In this document: piece by piece, positions 26,789-36,573 of the stretch
Position numbering within the stretch: position 1 is the stretch's first letter
Layout of the letters: every line of letters starts with the position of its first letter
DNA from: Nostoc sp. NMS9
Lineage (GTDB): Bacteria > Cyanobacteriota > Cyanobacteriia > Cyanobacteriales > Nostocaceae
DNA length: 64,000 bases
Direction of reading: 5' to 3'
Assembly: GCF_017114995.1 (NCBI RefSeq)
Contig: NZ_JABXKL010000083.1
Coordinates: forward strand, 124,001 to 188,000
The notes under the pieces: model-generated
The model's input: only the letters and a program-made list of their open reading frames with translations
What the model was told of the DNA's origin: nothing
Database searches by the model: none
Translations under genes and position numbers: made by a program

Positions 26789-27088
26789 ATGTCTCCGTCA
26801 AATGATTTTCCGAAGTACAAGGATAAAAGGACGGAGGAGTTTGTTGCTGGTAAAAGGGTAAAAGAGTTTCAGTCTTTTGAGAAACAAGCGTATAAACGAC
26901 TTGAAATATTAGAGGCCGCCACTAGTAAGGAGGATCTAATGCAGCTACCTAGCAATCGCTTTGAGTCTCTAGGAAGAGATAGAGAAGGTCAGTACAGTAT
27001 CCGAATTAATGAGCAGTGGAGAATTTGTTTTAATTGGACAGAAGGATCTCTTAAACCATTCAACATAGAAATCATAGACTATCACTGA
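26789..27088 (+). CDS. higB: HigB/RelE-family toxin
   Basis: 99 residues. KYKDKRTEEFVAGKRVKEF, FEKQAYKRLEILEAATS and the C-terminal QYSIRINEQWRICFNW fit the HigB plasmid-maintenance toxin group of RelE-like mRNA interferases. It is followed ten bases later by the antitoxin, in the toxin-first order typical of hig loci. The first eight or so residues are not family-like, so translation may start slightly later. Confidence 0.92.
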   Translation: MSPSNDFPKYKDKRTEEFVAGKRVKEFQSFEKQAYKRLEILEAATSKEDLMQLPSNRFESLGRDREGQYSIRINEQWRICFNWTEGSLKPFNIEIIDYH

Positions 27089-27098
27089 AAGAGGTAAA

Positions 27099-27398
27099 AT
27101 GACACGTCCACCTATCCACCCTGGAGAAATTCTTGCTGATGAAATTAATGAATTAGGTATGTCTGCAAGCGAACTAGCGCGTGTTCTTGATGTGCCTAAA
27201 AATCGGATTACCGAAATAATTAATGGACAGCGAGGAATTACTGCCGATACAGCTTTACGATTGGCACAGTATTTTGGGATTAGCGCTGAGTTCTGGATGA
27301 ATTTGCAAAAAAATTATGAGCTTAGGTTAGCTGAACAAACAGTAGGCAAAAAAATCCAAGAGACCATTCGCCCTCGCGTATTAACTTCTTGTACATAA
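27099..27398 (+). CDS. higA: HigA-family antitoxin (helix-turn-helix)
   Basis: 99 residues beginning MTRPPIHPGEILADEINELG, the HigA signature, then an HTH_3 domain (SASELARVLDVPKNRITEII, GITADTALRLAQYFG) and WMNLQKNYELRLAEQ. It neutralises HigB and normally represses its own operon through upstream operators. The short extension RVLTSCT is atypical and may be read-through into flanking DNA. Confidence 0.93.
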   Translation: MTRPPIHPGEILADEINELGMSASELARVLDVPKNRITEIINGQRGITADTALRLAQYFGISAEFWMNLQKNYELRLAEQTVGKKIQETIRPRVLTSCT

Positions 27399-27789
27399 GT
27401 CACAGCTTATACTACCAGAGCTACTAATACAGCTATTAAAATGAGACTGCGACCACCCACATATCCAGAACAACTGCGAAATCTCCTACAACAAATTGTG
27501 TGGTTACAAATGGTGAGGTGAAATTGACAACAAATATTCCTAAAGAGTGATATGTGTAGCAACCTGCAATTATAAATCCCCCAACCAGGCTCACTTTGGG
27601 TATAAATTATCGTACGTATTAATGTGTGTTTGAAAAATATCATGTTTTAGTTTGCGATCGCTAAAATTCAGTATCCAGAGGCGTATTAACAAGAGATAAT
27701 AATAAACTCACACCACCCTTAGCTATTGTCCCATCAACCATTACAGAACTTATTCTGGCTTGGTTTAGGTAATTCACTTGACAGTCACA
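27399..27789. other. spacer downstream of HigA, no gene
   Basis: About 390 bases. A 78-codon Cys- and Ile-rich minus-strand frame has no protein-like pattern and is rejected. One HIP1 site occurs at about 27655. The region likely carries the promoter of the following gene. Confidence 0.45.
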
Positions 27790-27823
27790 GGGTCAAATTT
27801 TGCAAGTTGTTCTAAACCAAATC

Positions 27824-30800
27824 ATGAAAACATCTACCAAATTGCGAGCTAGCCTAGACTATTACTACCAGCAAATCAAAACAATCATCCTGACTCGCCA
27901 GAATCCGATTACTGGTTTACTACCTGCGAGTACAGCGATTACAGCCCACGGCGATTATACTGATGCCTGGGTGCGAGACAACGTTTACAGCATTTTGGCA
28001 GTTTGGGGTTTAGGACTTGCATACCGCAAGATTGACGACGATGAAGGACGCACCTATGAATTAGAACACAGTGTCATCAAACTGATGCGCGGGTTACTCT
28101 TTGCAATGATGCGACAGGCTCATAAAGTAGAGACATTTAAACATACTCAGTCGCTACTAGATGGACTGCACGCCAAATATAATACCGCGACCGGCGATAT
28201 TGTTGTTGGTGATGATCAATGGGGACATTTGCAACTTGATGCCACATCTATATTTTTATTGATATTGGCGCAAATGACCGCAGCCGGATTGCAAATAATC
28301 TATACGATTGATGAAGTGAATTTCGTCCAAAATTTAGTTTACTACATTGGACGAGCTTACCGCACACCAGATTACGGCATTTGGGAACGTGGGAATAAAA
28401 TTAATCGTGGTAGTGCTGAGTTAAACGCCAGTTCTGTAGGCATGGCAAAAGCTGCTTTAGAAGCTATCAATGGACTGGATTTGTTTGGTGTGCGTGGTAG
28501 TCAAGCATCGGTAATTCATGTGCTACCAGATGAAATCGCCCGTGCCCGGATTACGTTAGAATCCTTATTGCCGAGAGAATCTGGTTCCAAAGAAATTGAT
28601 GCGGCGCTGTTAAGTATTATTAGTTATCCTGCCTTTGCGGTAGAAGATTTGGAGTTACGCGATCGCACTTTAAACGATATTATCAATAAACTCGCTGGTA
28701 AATACGGCTGCAAACGCTTTCTGCGTGATGGACACCAAACCGTTTTAGAAGATAATCAACGTTTACACTACGAACCGTGGGAACTCAAGCAATTTGAGCA
28801 TATTGAATGCGAATGGCCGTTATTTTTCACTTATTTAGTTCTAGATGGATTATTTAGCGGCGAACAAGAACAAGTTAAAAAATACCAAAATCTTTTAGAA
28901 TCATTACTCATAGAACAAAATGGTTTGCGTTTATTGCCAGAACTTTATTATGTTCCAGCAGAAAACATAGAAGCAGAAAAGTTAACACCTCAAACGCAAC
29001 CACGTTTCCCCAATGAAAATATTCCCTTAGTATGGGCGCAGAGTTTATATTTTCTTAGTCAAATGTTGAGTGAAGGGGTACTGGCGGTTGGTGATATCGA
29101 CCCTTTGGGAAGACATTTATGTGTGGGCAAACAGCGCGAGGCATTGGTACAAATTGCCTTGTTAGCAGAAGATGAAGATTTACAAACGAAACTAGAAGTT
29201 CACGGAATTGAAGCACAAACGCCTACTCAAGTAGAACCGATTCAAGTGAGAAAAGCTGGAGAATTTTCCGCTATTTATACCCAAATCGGACGTAACGATA
29301 AACTTGGTTTAACTGGGCGCCCAGTGCGGCGGCTGCGGAGTTTAACAACATCTAGAATATTTCGGATTAGCGGTGAAACAATTGTATTTTTGCCTTCATT
29401 CTCAGACTCTCAACAGTTTTACTTAACTCTTGATTACCATTTTTTGCTGGATCAAATTAGAAGCGAACTAGCTTACATTCAAAAATATTGGAGCGATTTA
29501 GGTCGTCCTACCTTGACTTTAATGTTGACGCACACCATGTTAGAAGCAGGTTCGGAAGCATTACTGGAATTGATGCAAGAACTGAAAGATGGTGTTTGTA
29601 ACGGTGTACGGGTGAAATTAGGGCGGCTAAATCAGCTAATGCTAACAGCCGGAATCCAAAGAATTGATTTTCTACCCAATGCAGAATTTTCGCGATCGCC
29701 AGTAAAAAATGCTAGCCCACGTTGCTATTATTTAGCATATCATCCTGAGAAAAATTGGCGCCTAGGACATACCCAAGAATTTCAAATGGAGTGTGAAACT
29801 AACTTCGGATTATTACTTTCTTATTTGCGTTCATCAGAGAATATCTACGAGCAAATTGAGTTATTGCAAACTTTAACTCGCTTGCAGGGAATGAAATTTG
29901 ATACGGGGTATGGTGGCCCAGGATATCCTGTCACCGTAGGCGATTTACTAGATGAAGTTTACACCAAAGCTGGAGATTTAGGCATTTGGGCAGTAGTGCG
30001 TCGGGCTGCGGGGTTACGTCAAATGGTTGATATCAGCCTATCAGATGCAGTAACGAGTATTTTGGTAAGGGGCAAGCAAATTGCTGTGGGTAAAGCTTAC
30101 AGTGAAGCGTCCTTGATTAGCGTACCCATGTCCCACGATGAAATTGCCGATAAAATTAATCATTTTTGTCGTGAGGATATCCGCGATCGCGTCCTCACTC
30201 AAGAGATTTTAATCTATCTTGGCATCTTAATTCGCTCAGAACCCGGACTATTCCAAGGACTACTAACGCTGAGAGTCGGCTATCTCATCTTATTGATCAC
30301 CAGCGAACTAGCGCGGGAATTGCATCTCACTCAAGATGAAGCTTACGATCACTTAATGCAACTTTCACCCTTTGAAGTTAAAGTGCGCTTGCGTCAGGTA
30401 TTAACTGGATATACTGGCATGAGTAACCTGTTACGCCAGCAAGAATCACTGCACGTCAAACAAAAAGAAAGTGATATTGCTTGGGTGGTGCTACCAGGAA
30501 TCGCCGAAGGGATAGAAGTTCCGCCTGGAGGTTGGCGACGGTTTCGCCAAGCCGAGGGTGCGACAGGGCGCGTACCAAAAGAATTTTTTAAACAAGTTTG
30601 GCTATTAATGCAACATTGCAAGGGTTTAGTAATTGGCGATAAATTAGAGCGGCGCAATCGTTTAGATAGTGAGATAATGCTGTCGGAAATGACAGCCGGT
30701 GAAAGAAATTTTGCTCTGTTAGTTGAGCATTTGCTGAATAAAATCGAAGCTCCAGAATACCGACAAGTTAATATTGAAGCATTAATTGAATTAGGAGCGA

Positions 30801-31030
30801 TCGCAGCCAATAATCCTAAGCTGCAAATTGAAGAATATATCGTTTTGGATGTGTTAATTGGTCATGCAGTGCGATTGGCATGGTTAGAGAATCATAGTCA
30901 ACGCAGCGATCGCTATGATGAGGATAAGGCGAGTGCGTGGCGATCGTTTTACAATACTTCTCCTAGAGATTGCGCTAGTTATATTTTGAAGGCATTCAGG
31001 TTCTTGACGGAATTTGTGAAAGATTTTTAA
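27824..31030 (+). CDS. phosphorylase-kinase alpha/beta-like GH15-fold protein
   Basis: 1068 residues from ATG 27824, matching the duplicated gene start at 26412; a TTG at 27800 is less likely. The N-terminal (alpha/alpha)6 domain contains TRQNPITGLLPAS, DAWVRDNVYSILAVWGLGLA, VVGDDQWGHLQLDATS, NASSVGMAKAALEA, KYGCKRFLRDGHQT and IECEWPLFFTYLVLDG. These are close to remembered human PHKA1 text. Similarity continues to the C-terminus (FFKQVWLLMQHCKGLVI; MTAGERNFALLVEHLLNKI; APEYRQVNIEALIE), so it is a full-length relative and not a stray domain. Eukaryotic subunits regulate glycogen phosphorylase kinase; the bacterial role is unknown but probably concerns alpha-glucans. No kinase gamma subunit or glycogen gene is adjacent. 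Confidence 0.9.
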   Translation: MKTSTKLRASLDYYYQQIKTIILTRQNPITGLLPASTAITAHGDYTDAWVRDNVYSILAVWGLGLAYRKIDDDEGRTYELEHSVIKLMRGLLFAMMRQAHKVETFKHTQSLLDGLHAKYNTATGDIVVGDDQWGHLQLDATSIFLLILAQMTAAGLQIIYTIDEVNFVQNLVYYIGRAYRTPDYGIWERGNKINRGSAELNASSVGMAKAALEAINGLDLFGVRGSQASVIHVLPDEIARARITLESLLPRESGSKEIDAALLSIISYPAFAVEDLELRDRTLNDIINKLAGKYGCKRFLRDGHQTVLEDNQRLHYEPWELKQFEHIECEWPLFFTYLVLDGLFSGEQEQVKKYQNLLESLLIEQNGLRLLPELYYVPAENIEAEKLTPQTQPRFPNENIPLVWAQSLYFLSQMLSEGVLAVGDIDPLGRHLCVGKQREALVQIALLAEDEDLQTKLEVHGIEAQTPTQVEPIQVRKAGEFSAIYTQIGRNDKLGLTGRPVRRLRSLTTSRIFRISGETIVFLPSFSDSQQFYLTLDYHFLLDQIRSELAYIQKYWSDLGRPTLTLMLTHTMLEAGSEALLELMQELKDGVCNGVRVKLGRLNQLMLTAGIQRIDFLPNAEFSRSPVKNASPRCYYLAYHPEKNWRLGHTQEFQMECETNFGLLLSYLRSSENIYEQIELLQTLTRLQGMKFDTGYGGPGYPVTVGDLLDEVYTKAGDLGIWAVVRRAAGLRQMVDISLSDAVTSILVRGKQIAVGKAYSEASLISVPMSHDEIADKINHFCREDIRDRVLTQEILIYLGILIRSEPGLFQGLLTLRVGYLILLITSELARELHLTQDEAYDHLMQLSPFEVKVRLRQVLTGYTGMSNLLRQQESLHVKQKESDIAWVVLPGIAEGIEVPPGGWRRFRQAEGATGRVPKEFFKQVWLLMQHCKGLVIGDKLERRNRLDSEIMLSEMTAGERNFALLVEHLLNKIEAPEYRQVNIEALIELGAIAANNPKLQIEEYIVLDVLIGHAVRLAWLENHSQRSDRYDEDKASAWRSFYNTSPRDCASYILKAFRFLTEFVKDF

Positions 31031-31096
31031 ACGCAGAGGGCGTTGAAAAAAAAATATCCCCCACCTTAGACTCCAAAAGCAGGGGTTTTATTAAAA

Positions 31097-31411
31097 CTAC
31101 TTAACAGAAACAGCATCAACATCAATAGTGCTTGCAGTGGAAGTAGAACCCTCTGGAGTATTAGGTACTTCAGTACCCACCTCACCCTTACGAGCTTTCC
31201 AGCCTTCAATCACTAGCCCAGACACCTCACTAACTAGCAGAGTCAAGAGGAAAACATCATCAATCTGTCCCACAACGGGTATAAAATCTGGGAGAACATC
31301 AAATGGGCTGACCAAATAGACCAACGTTCCTAAAATTACCCACCAACGGTATTTGGGGTTACGAAGTACATTGCGATACCAGGTGTAAAGTGATTGGATT
31401 GAAAATTTCAT
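31097..31411 (-). CDS. DUF1232 membrane protein
   Basis: 104 residues. The DUF1232 core PKYRWWVILGTLVYLVSPFDVLPDFIPVVGQIDD is clear, with one or two hydrophobic segments around the S-P-x-D-x-x-P-D motif. A Ser/Thr-rich tail follows. The family is widespread, small and of unknown function. It converges on the preceding large gene with 66 bases between stops. Confidence 0.85.
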   Translation of the reverse strand: MKFSIQSLYTWYRNVLRNPKYRWWVILGTLVYLVSPFDVLPDFIPVVGQIDDVFLLTLLVSEVSGLVIEGWKARKGEVGTEVPNTPEGSTSTASTIDVDAVSVK

Positions 31412-31740
31412 ATTTTGAACCTCCAGTTATCTTTTATTTTGACAAATTATGCTAAAAACTCACGGTGCGAATAACCGTCCTAGTTAGTTAGGAAGACGCT
31501 ACTAGTAATTTGTCAACAAAGATAAATAAGTAGGTAGTGGGTTCATCCTAAACATACATGAGTCCAATATAGACCGAACAAGAACAACCCCTTTCCTACT
31601 AGCATTGGGGAGTAATATTCAAAGCCTCTCCTTTTTTACCCAATTTTCGGGTGCAAGGCTGATTAATCGCTTGGTGCTGATATTTTCTGCTCTAGCCATA
31701 AGAGATATGCCTATGTACTGATTTTACTTTGCTAGAGATT
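31412..31740. other. spacer between DUF1232 gene and kinase gene
   Basis: 329 bases. A small inverted repeat CGTCCTAGTTAGTTAGGAAGACG lies near 31476-31498. No gene was seen. It should hold the DUF1232 promoter. Confidence 0.4.
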
Positions 31741-33462
31741 TTATAAATTGCTCGGTATAGTCTTAAACTTCTGTGCAGATCCCAAAGAATAATCTTCCAA
31801 TTTAAAATCAGCAAAAGGCTTCTTTTCTAACCTATTCCGTAGCGCCTCGTCAAGAATAACACCTGATGATTCTCTTTTAACACCAATAATTATTACACTT
31901 GTCTGATATGTAGTTAAATCCTGATTTGCCTGACAATCACTCCGTTGGAATTGACCCAAATTCAATAAGTGATAACTTTTGACACTTGGTGTATTAATAA
32001 ATAATTTTTGAACCAAAAGTTGTATTTGTTTAGAACGTTCTAAAGCTAGACGTTCTTGAACTGATCTATTACCTTTACAAGAAGCTGTGCCGACAGAGAT
32101 AATCTCATTGGGAGCTTCCATTATCTTCTCTATACCTTCTTGTTCTAAGTTCAACTTCAAAAGGTCAACACTAATAATTTCATCATTGTATTTAATTTGA
32201 AAATTGCTACCTAAAAGCCATTTATATTTTAGTGATAAAACCGTTATATTAAACTCAGCTATCCTTCCCTGGCTATCCCTACCTTCTTGATAAGAAAAGT
32301 AATCGATGTTACCTTTTTTTTCTGGATATTGTCTGTAATAAGATGTTTCAGAAAAATCTGATTTTCGCGTTGCTAAAGCCACGATACTAAGTAATCCTAA
32401 TACCACTAATAGAACTGCAAAAAATGCCAATAGCGGCACTTTTTCCAGCTGCTTATTTGGAGGTAATGAGTTGTGATTAATATCTACAGGTAAATGTTCA
32501 AGGTTAGAAGATTCTAGTATATTACTATTTGTCAGAGTAGTGTCTGTTAATTGAGTTTCGATTTCTTCTAGGGAATACAAAATTTCTTGAGTACTGGCAG
32601 GACGTTTTTCTATATCTGACGCTGTTAGCCAATCAATTAAATTCAATAGTAAGGGTGAAATCTGGGTAGCATGATTTTGCCAGTGCAACAAATTTTGCTG
32701 GACATCATACATCTCCAAAGGATGATATCCTGTCAGCAAAAATACAAAAGTGCGTCCCAAAGCAAAGAAATCTGACTGCGGTACTGCTTGACCATTCATT
32801 TGTTCTGGGGCGCTGTAGCCAGATGACATAAGTGCTGTCATCTTGTCGCCGTTGCTTAGTTGGTCTTGGTAGGTTTTATTAATTTCACTGGCGGTGCCAT
32901 AATCAATTAGTACTAGATTCCCCCAATCCTTCTCAAAGGGGGATCTAATCATGATATTAGATGGCTTAATATCTCGATGTAAATACTGTTTGCTATGTAC
33001 TACATCTAAAATTTCTATCAACTGTCTTAACCAGTCTATGGCTTGTTCTTGGGATATGGGGCTATTTTGCTGCTGTAGCCACTGTTCTAAGTTGTAGCCA
33101 TCGATTTTTTCCATTGCAATGCAATGCAACACTAAACCATTTCGGGTTTGATACTGGAAGTAACTATCTTCTTTGGGAATTCCGGGATGCTTGAATTGTC
33201 CCAACACGGTTACTTCTTGCTGAAATAGTTCTACTGCTTTGGCGTCGCCTGATAAATCCTCTTTGAGTATCTTGAGAATTTTGGGGGTATCTTGCTCGTA
33301 TGCCTCATAAACTTTACTAAAACCTGTTTTGTCACTCATCAGGCACGTCACCCGATAACGCCCTAGCAATTCTAGATGGGAACCACAACTTTGACAAAAG
33401 CGGTTTTGCTGATTATTTGGGTGATTTGGTTTAGGGCAAACAGGGTTGATACAAAGGCTCAT
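31741..33462 (-). CDS. membrane Ser/Thr protein kinase with zinc ribbon
   Basis: 573 residues from the Met at 33462. The N-terminal zinc ribbon has Cys4, Cys9, Cys23 and Cys26. The Hanks-type kinase domain (about 34-305) has the catalytic loop HRDIKPSNIM (HRD 162-164) and DYG (from 187) in place of DFG. A single membrane helix follows at about 342-363. The outer domain carries an OmpA-like piece (GTASCKGNRSVQERLALERS), suggesting envelope sensing. This layout is common among cyanobacterial Pkn kinases. The frame runs 24 codons further upstream through GGGAGTG repeats, and these are excluded. Confidence 0.88.
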   Translation of the reverse strand: MSLCINPVCPKPNHPNNQQNRFCQSCGSHLELLGRYRVTCLMSDKTGFSKVYEAYEQDTPKILKILKEDLSGDAKAVELFQQEVTVLGQFKHPGIPKEDSYFQYQTRNGLVLHCIAMEKIDGYNLEQWLQQQNSPISQEQAIDWLRQLIEILDVVHSKQYLHRDIKPSNIMIRSPFEKDWGNLVLIDYGTASEINKTYQDQLSNGDKMTALMSSGYSAPEQMNGQAVPQSDFFALGRTFVFLLTGYHPLEMYDVQQNLLHWQNHATQISPLLLNLIDWLTASDIEKRPASTQEILYSLEEIETQLTDTTLTNSNILESSNLEHLPVDINHNSLPPNKQLEKVPLLAFFAVLLVVLGLLSIVALATRKSDFSETSYYRQYPEKKGNIDYFSYQEGRDSQGRIAEFNITVLSLKYKWLLGSNFQIKYNDEIISVDLLKLNLEQEGIEKIMEAPNEIISVGTASCKGNRSVQERLALERSKQIQLLVQKLFINTPSVKSYHLLNLGQFQRSDCQANQDLTTYQTSVIIIGVKRESSGVILDEALRNRLEKKPFADFKLEDYSLGSAQKFKTIPSNL

Positions 33463-33715
33463 GACAGGAGAGTGGGGAGTGGGGAGTGGGGAGTGGGGAG
33501 GAGGGGAGCAGGGAGCAGGGAGCAGGAGAGACAAGGGGACAAGGGGGACAAGGGGGAATTATTGAACAAGTCTCTCCATTGTCTCCCCCCTCTTCCTTGT
33601 CTACCTTGTCTCTTCTCCATTCCCAATGCCCAATCCCCTATGCCCCATGCCCAATCCCCCTAAACATCGCTTCTATTAATTCTTCTGTTGCTGTATGACT
33701 AATCCCGTCTAATAA
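33463..33715. repeat. heptamer repeat block upstream of the kinase gene
   Basis: GGGAGTG tandem units (about 33470-33500), then GGGAGCA and GGGGACAA units (to about 33556) and a CCCAATG/CCCATG block (33622-33660). It contains no gene. Confidence 0.85.
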
Positions 33716-34564
33716 TCATGAGATTTTTGATCTGTGTTCTGCCAAGAAAGCTGCCACAGTTTGGTTAAATGCCTCTGGTTGTGTCAAAAATGGCCAATGA
33801 TTACCGGGAACTTGGCAGATACGTAAGTTTTTAAGATAGGTTTTGTAAGGTTGAATTTGCCATTTTTGGCGGTTCAGTCCTTGTTTTGGCTGTACGAATA
33901 GGGCAGGGATGTCAAGGGGAATTGTAAAACCGGGCACTTGCATGACTGCCTCAAAAATTCCGTCACGGGCAGCTATGGTAAATTTGCTGCCCCAACTTTC
34001 ATCGGCTTTTTGTTCTATTCCTGCTTGGAAGACTTGCTGCTGTAAGGAAGTCCATCCTTGATATTGCTTTAATTGCCGTGCTTGTTGTTCGGCTTCTTCC
34101 TGACTGGCAAAGGGCCCCATGCTTTTAAGAAAAGGCAAGAAGCGATATAACATTGGGAAAGTTACCCTGAAAAGACTAGGCATTTTCCAGATAAAAATCG
34201 GATCGACGAGAATTATACTCCGTAAACGCTTTGGGTTTTGTCTTGCCCAGATGGCGGTTAATTTACCTGTCCACGAGTGACTTACAATATGGGCAAAAGT
34301 CCATCCAAGACTATCCATAAGTGCTTCAAGGTCTGCGATCGCACTCTCAAAGCTATAATCTATCTCTGGTTTACTACTTTGGCCATGTCCGCGCATATCT
34401 GGCGCAACTATGTGGTAATCCGCCGCTAAGTAATCTCCTAAACTAGACCACACCAGAGCATGATCGCCTAAGCCATGTAACAGCAGTAAAGGTTCTTGAC
34501 CTTGATTCCATTCTAAATAAGAAAGTTGGATATCAGGCTTTGATAAAGTTTGACGTACAGGCAT
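33716..34564 (-). CDS. alpha/beta hydrolase
   Basis: 282 residues from the Met at 34564 (MPVRQTLSKPDIQLSYLEWN). LLLHGLGDHALVW gives the oxyanion segment. The nucleophile elbow is VSHSWTGK with Ser97, a Ser-x-Ser variant of the usual Gly-x-Ser-x-Gly. RSIILVDPI and GNHWPF (likely catalytic His) follow. It is probably a cytoplasmic esterase or peroxidase-type hydrolase of unknown substrate. The 52 codons before it (CPPCLPCSSA...) are repeat DNA and excluded. Confidence 0.85.
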   Translation of the reverse strand: MPVRQTLSKPDIQLSYLEWNQGQEPLLLLHGLGDHALVWSSLGDYLAADYHIVAPDMRGHGQSSKPEIDYSFESAIADLEALMDSLGWTFAHIVSHSWTGKLTAIWARQNPKRLRSIILVDPIFIWKMPSLFRVTFPMLYRFLPFLKSMGPFASQEEAEQQARQLKQYQGWTSLQQQVFQAGIEQKADESWGSKFTIAARDGIFEAVMQVPGFTIPLDIPALFVQPKQGLNRQKWQIQPYKTYLKNLRICQVPGNHWPFLTQPEAFNQTVAAFLAEHRSKIS

Positions 34565-34833
34565 CATTGCACATCCAGGCTTAGATAGTTTTGCGTTTAT
34601 ATGGTACTGCGAAAGAAGATGGAGAGCAGAGGAGCAGGGGAGACAAGGGGGACAAGGAGGAATTATTGAAAATCTCTCCTTTGTCTCTTCTCCATGCCCA
34701 ATGCCCAATGCCCAATTCAATTGTTACCATTTACCACTTTATGACTCTGAGGATTGTACCAATTGACACGAAACAATGAGGCTAATGAATGCCAAGATCA
34801 AGAAAAGGATGCCCCAAGGATATTAAAAGTACT

Positions 34834-36366
34834 ATGCCAGAATTACACCAATCAATTGCCCAGCATTATCACGAACGGACTAAATACAACCCTGAGACTC
34901 TCGCTTCCAAAAGTCAGCGGTTAGACTGGACTAAACAGCCAGTGCCCTTCAAAGAGTACAAAATTGGCTCTACTTTTGATCTCAAACCCTATATCCAAGA
35001 AAAAGCAGAGGCTTATGCTAATAACCCAGATGCTCAATGGTGGCAAAGACTTTCACGGCTATTGTTTCGCAGTTATGGATTGACGGCGAAAATGCCTTCT
35101 ATGGGTAGTGCAGTGTATTTACGTGCTGCTCCCAGTGCAGGCGGACTATACCCTGCCGAGGTGTATGTGGTTTCCCGTGGTACGTCGTTATTGCCGCCTG
35201 GTCTATATAACTACCAGTGTCGAACTCATTCTCTCATGCATTATTGGGAAAGTGATGTTTGGCAAACTCTCCAAGCAGCTTGTTTCTGGCATCCTTCTTT
35301 AGAAAATACCCAATTAGCAATTATTGTGACTGCGGTTTTCTACCGTTCTGCGTGGCGCTATGAAGATCGGGCTTACCGTCGGATTTTTCTGGATACGGGA
35401 CATCTGTTGGGTAATATCGAGTTAGCTGGTGCGATTACTGATTATCGCCCCCATTTAATCGGCGGCTTTGTGGATGAATCGGTCAACGATCTGCTTTATG
35501 TCGATCCGCAACAAGAAGGTGCGATCGCTGTCTTACCTCTGGCAGACTTGTTAGATGTTAATCAAAATTTACCATTGGGATGTACTGCTTTACCTTCCGC
35601 TACTGAAACCAGTTATCCTCAAATCCCCGATGGCGAGCTACTAACATATTTCCATCGACACACCCAGATACAATCAAGTGTAACTGGTAATTTTAATCTA
35701 CCAACTATTAAACAAGAAAAATCTTTGGAGGATAAATACAATTTTCCTTTCTGTTTAAAAATTCCCACCACCACCGCACCTATAAACTGGGGACAAAAAC
35801 TATCAGAACTGGAAAGCACTATGTATAAGCGACGCTCTACCCGCGCTTACAATGGTGATGATTTAGGCTTCGATGAATTGAAAAGTTTACTCGATTTCAC
35901 TTACCAACCGCAAAATTACATCGACCAAAGCTTAGATATTTCTCCAGACTACTTCGATCTAAATTTAATCGAAACATTCATTGCTGTTTGCGGAGTCAAA
36001 GGACTGGAAGCGGGTTGTTACTATTACGCGCCCAAAGCCCAAGAATTACGCCAAATTCGGTTTAAAAACTTTCGGCGAGAGTTACATTTTCTCTGTTTAG
36101 GACAAGAATTAGGACGGGATGCAGCAGCAGTGTTATTTCATACAGCCGACTTGAAAGCTGCGATCGCACAATATGGCGATCGCGTTTACCGTTACTTGCA
36201 CATGGATGCCGGTCATTTGGGACAACGCCTCAATTTAGCTGCAATGCACCTGAATGTAGGCGTCAGTGGTATCGGTGGATTCTTTGACGATCAAGTAAAT
36301 GAAGTTTTGGGTATTCCTGCTGATGAAGCTGTTTTATATATCACTACATTGGGACACCCAAGATAA
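34834..36366 (+). CDS. SagB/ThcOx-type FMN oxidoreductase, tandem nitroreductase domains
   Basis: 510 residues from ATG 34834 (MPELHQSIAQHYHERTKYNP). The first nitroreductase-like domain has RAAPSAGGLYPAEVYVVSRG and DTGHLLGNIELAG, the pattern of SagB dehydrogenases. A second copy begins MYKRRSTRAYNGD and ends HMDAGHLGQRLNLAAMHLNV plus GFFDDQVNEVLGIP. SagB enzymes oxidise azolines in modified peptides, but no cyclodehydratase or precursor gene is near, so this may be a stand-alone relative. Divergent from the hydrolase. An upstream ATG at 34789 is possible but less family-like. Confidence 0.87.
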   Translation: MPELHQSIAQHYHERTKYNPETLASKSQRLDWTKQPVPFKEYKIGSTFDLKPYIQEKAEAYANNPDAQWWQRLSRLLFRSYGLTAKMPSMGSAVYLRAAPSAGGLYPAEVYVVSRGTSLLPPGLYNYQCRTHSLMHYWESDVWQTLQAACFWHPSLENTQLAIIVTAVFYRSAWRYEDRAYRRIFLDTGHLLGNIELAGAITDYRPHLIGGFVDESVNDLLYVDPQQEGAIAVLPLADLLDVNQNLPLGCTALPSATETSYPQIPDGELLTYFHRHTQIQSSVTGNFNLPTIKQEKSLEDKYNFPFCLKIPTTTAPINWGQKLSELESTMYKRRSTRAYNGDDLGFDELKSLLDFTYQPQNYIDQSLDISPDYFDLNLIETFIAVCGVKGLEAGCYYYAPKAQELRQIRFKNFRRELHFLCLGQELGRDAAAVLFHTADLKAAIAQYGDRVYRYLHMDAGHLGQRLNLAAMHLNVGVSGIGGFFDDQVNEVLGIPADEAVLYITTLGHPR

Positions 36367-36573
36367 AAATAATCCCAGAGGCGCAAAGAATCCAGAGAGC
36401 TTCTTTCTGTGTCCTTTACGTCTCTGTGCAAGCTTACGGGGCTAGGATGGAGAGAAAATAAGCCTCATCGCCCTTTCTCGTTGTTGGTAGTACTTGCGCT
36501 GGTTAGGACTTAGTATCAATAATTCGGCAACTAACTCGTAGTCATCTTCCATGAAATTGACCCAATTAGATCC

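Noticed and set aside
27407-27643. 78-codon minus-strand frame between HigA and the large gene
   Set aside because: Rich in Cys and Ile without pattern; most likely chance.
34834-36366. A modified-peptide gene cluster around the SagB-type gene
   Set aside because: No precursor, cyclodehydratase or export gene could be found on either side.
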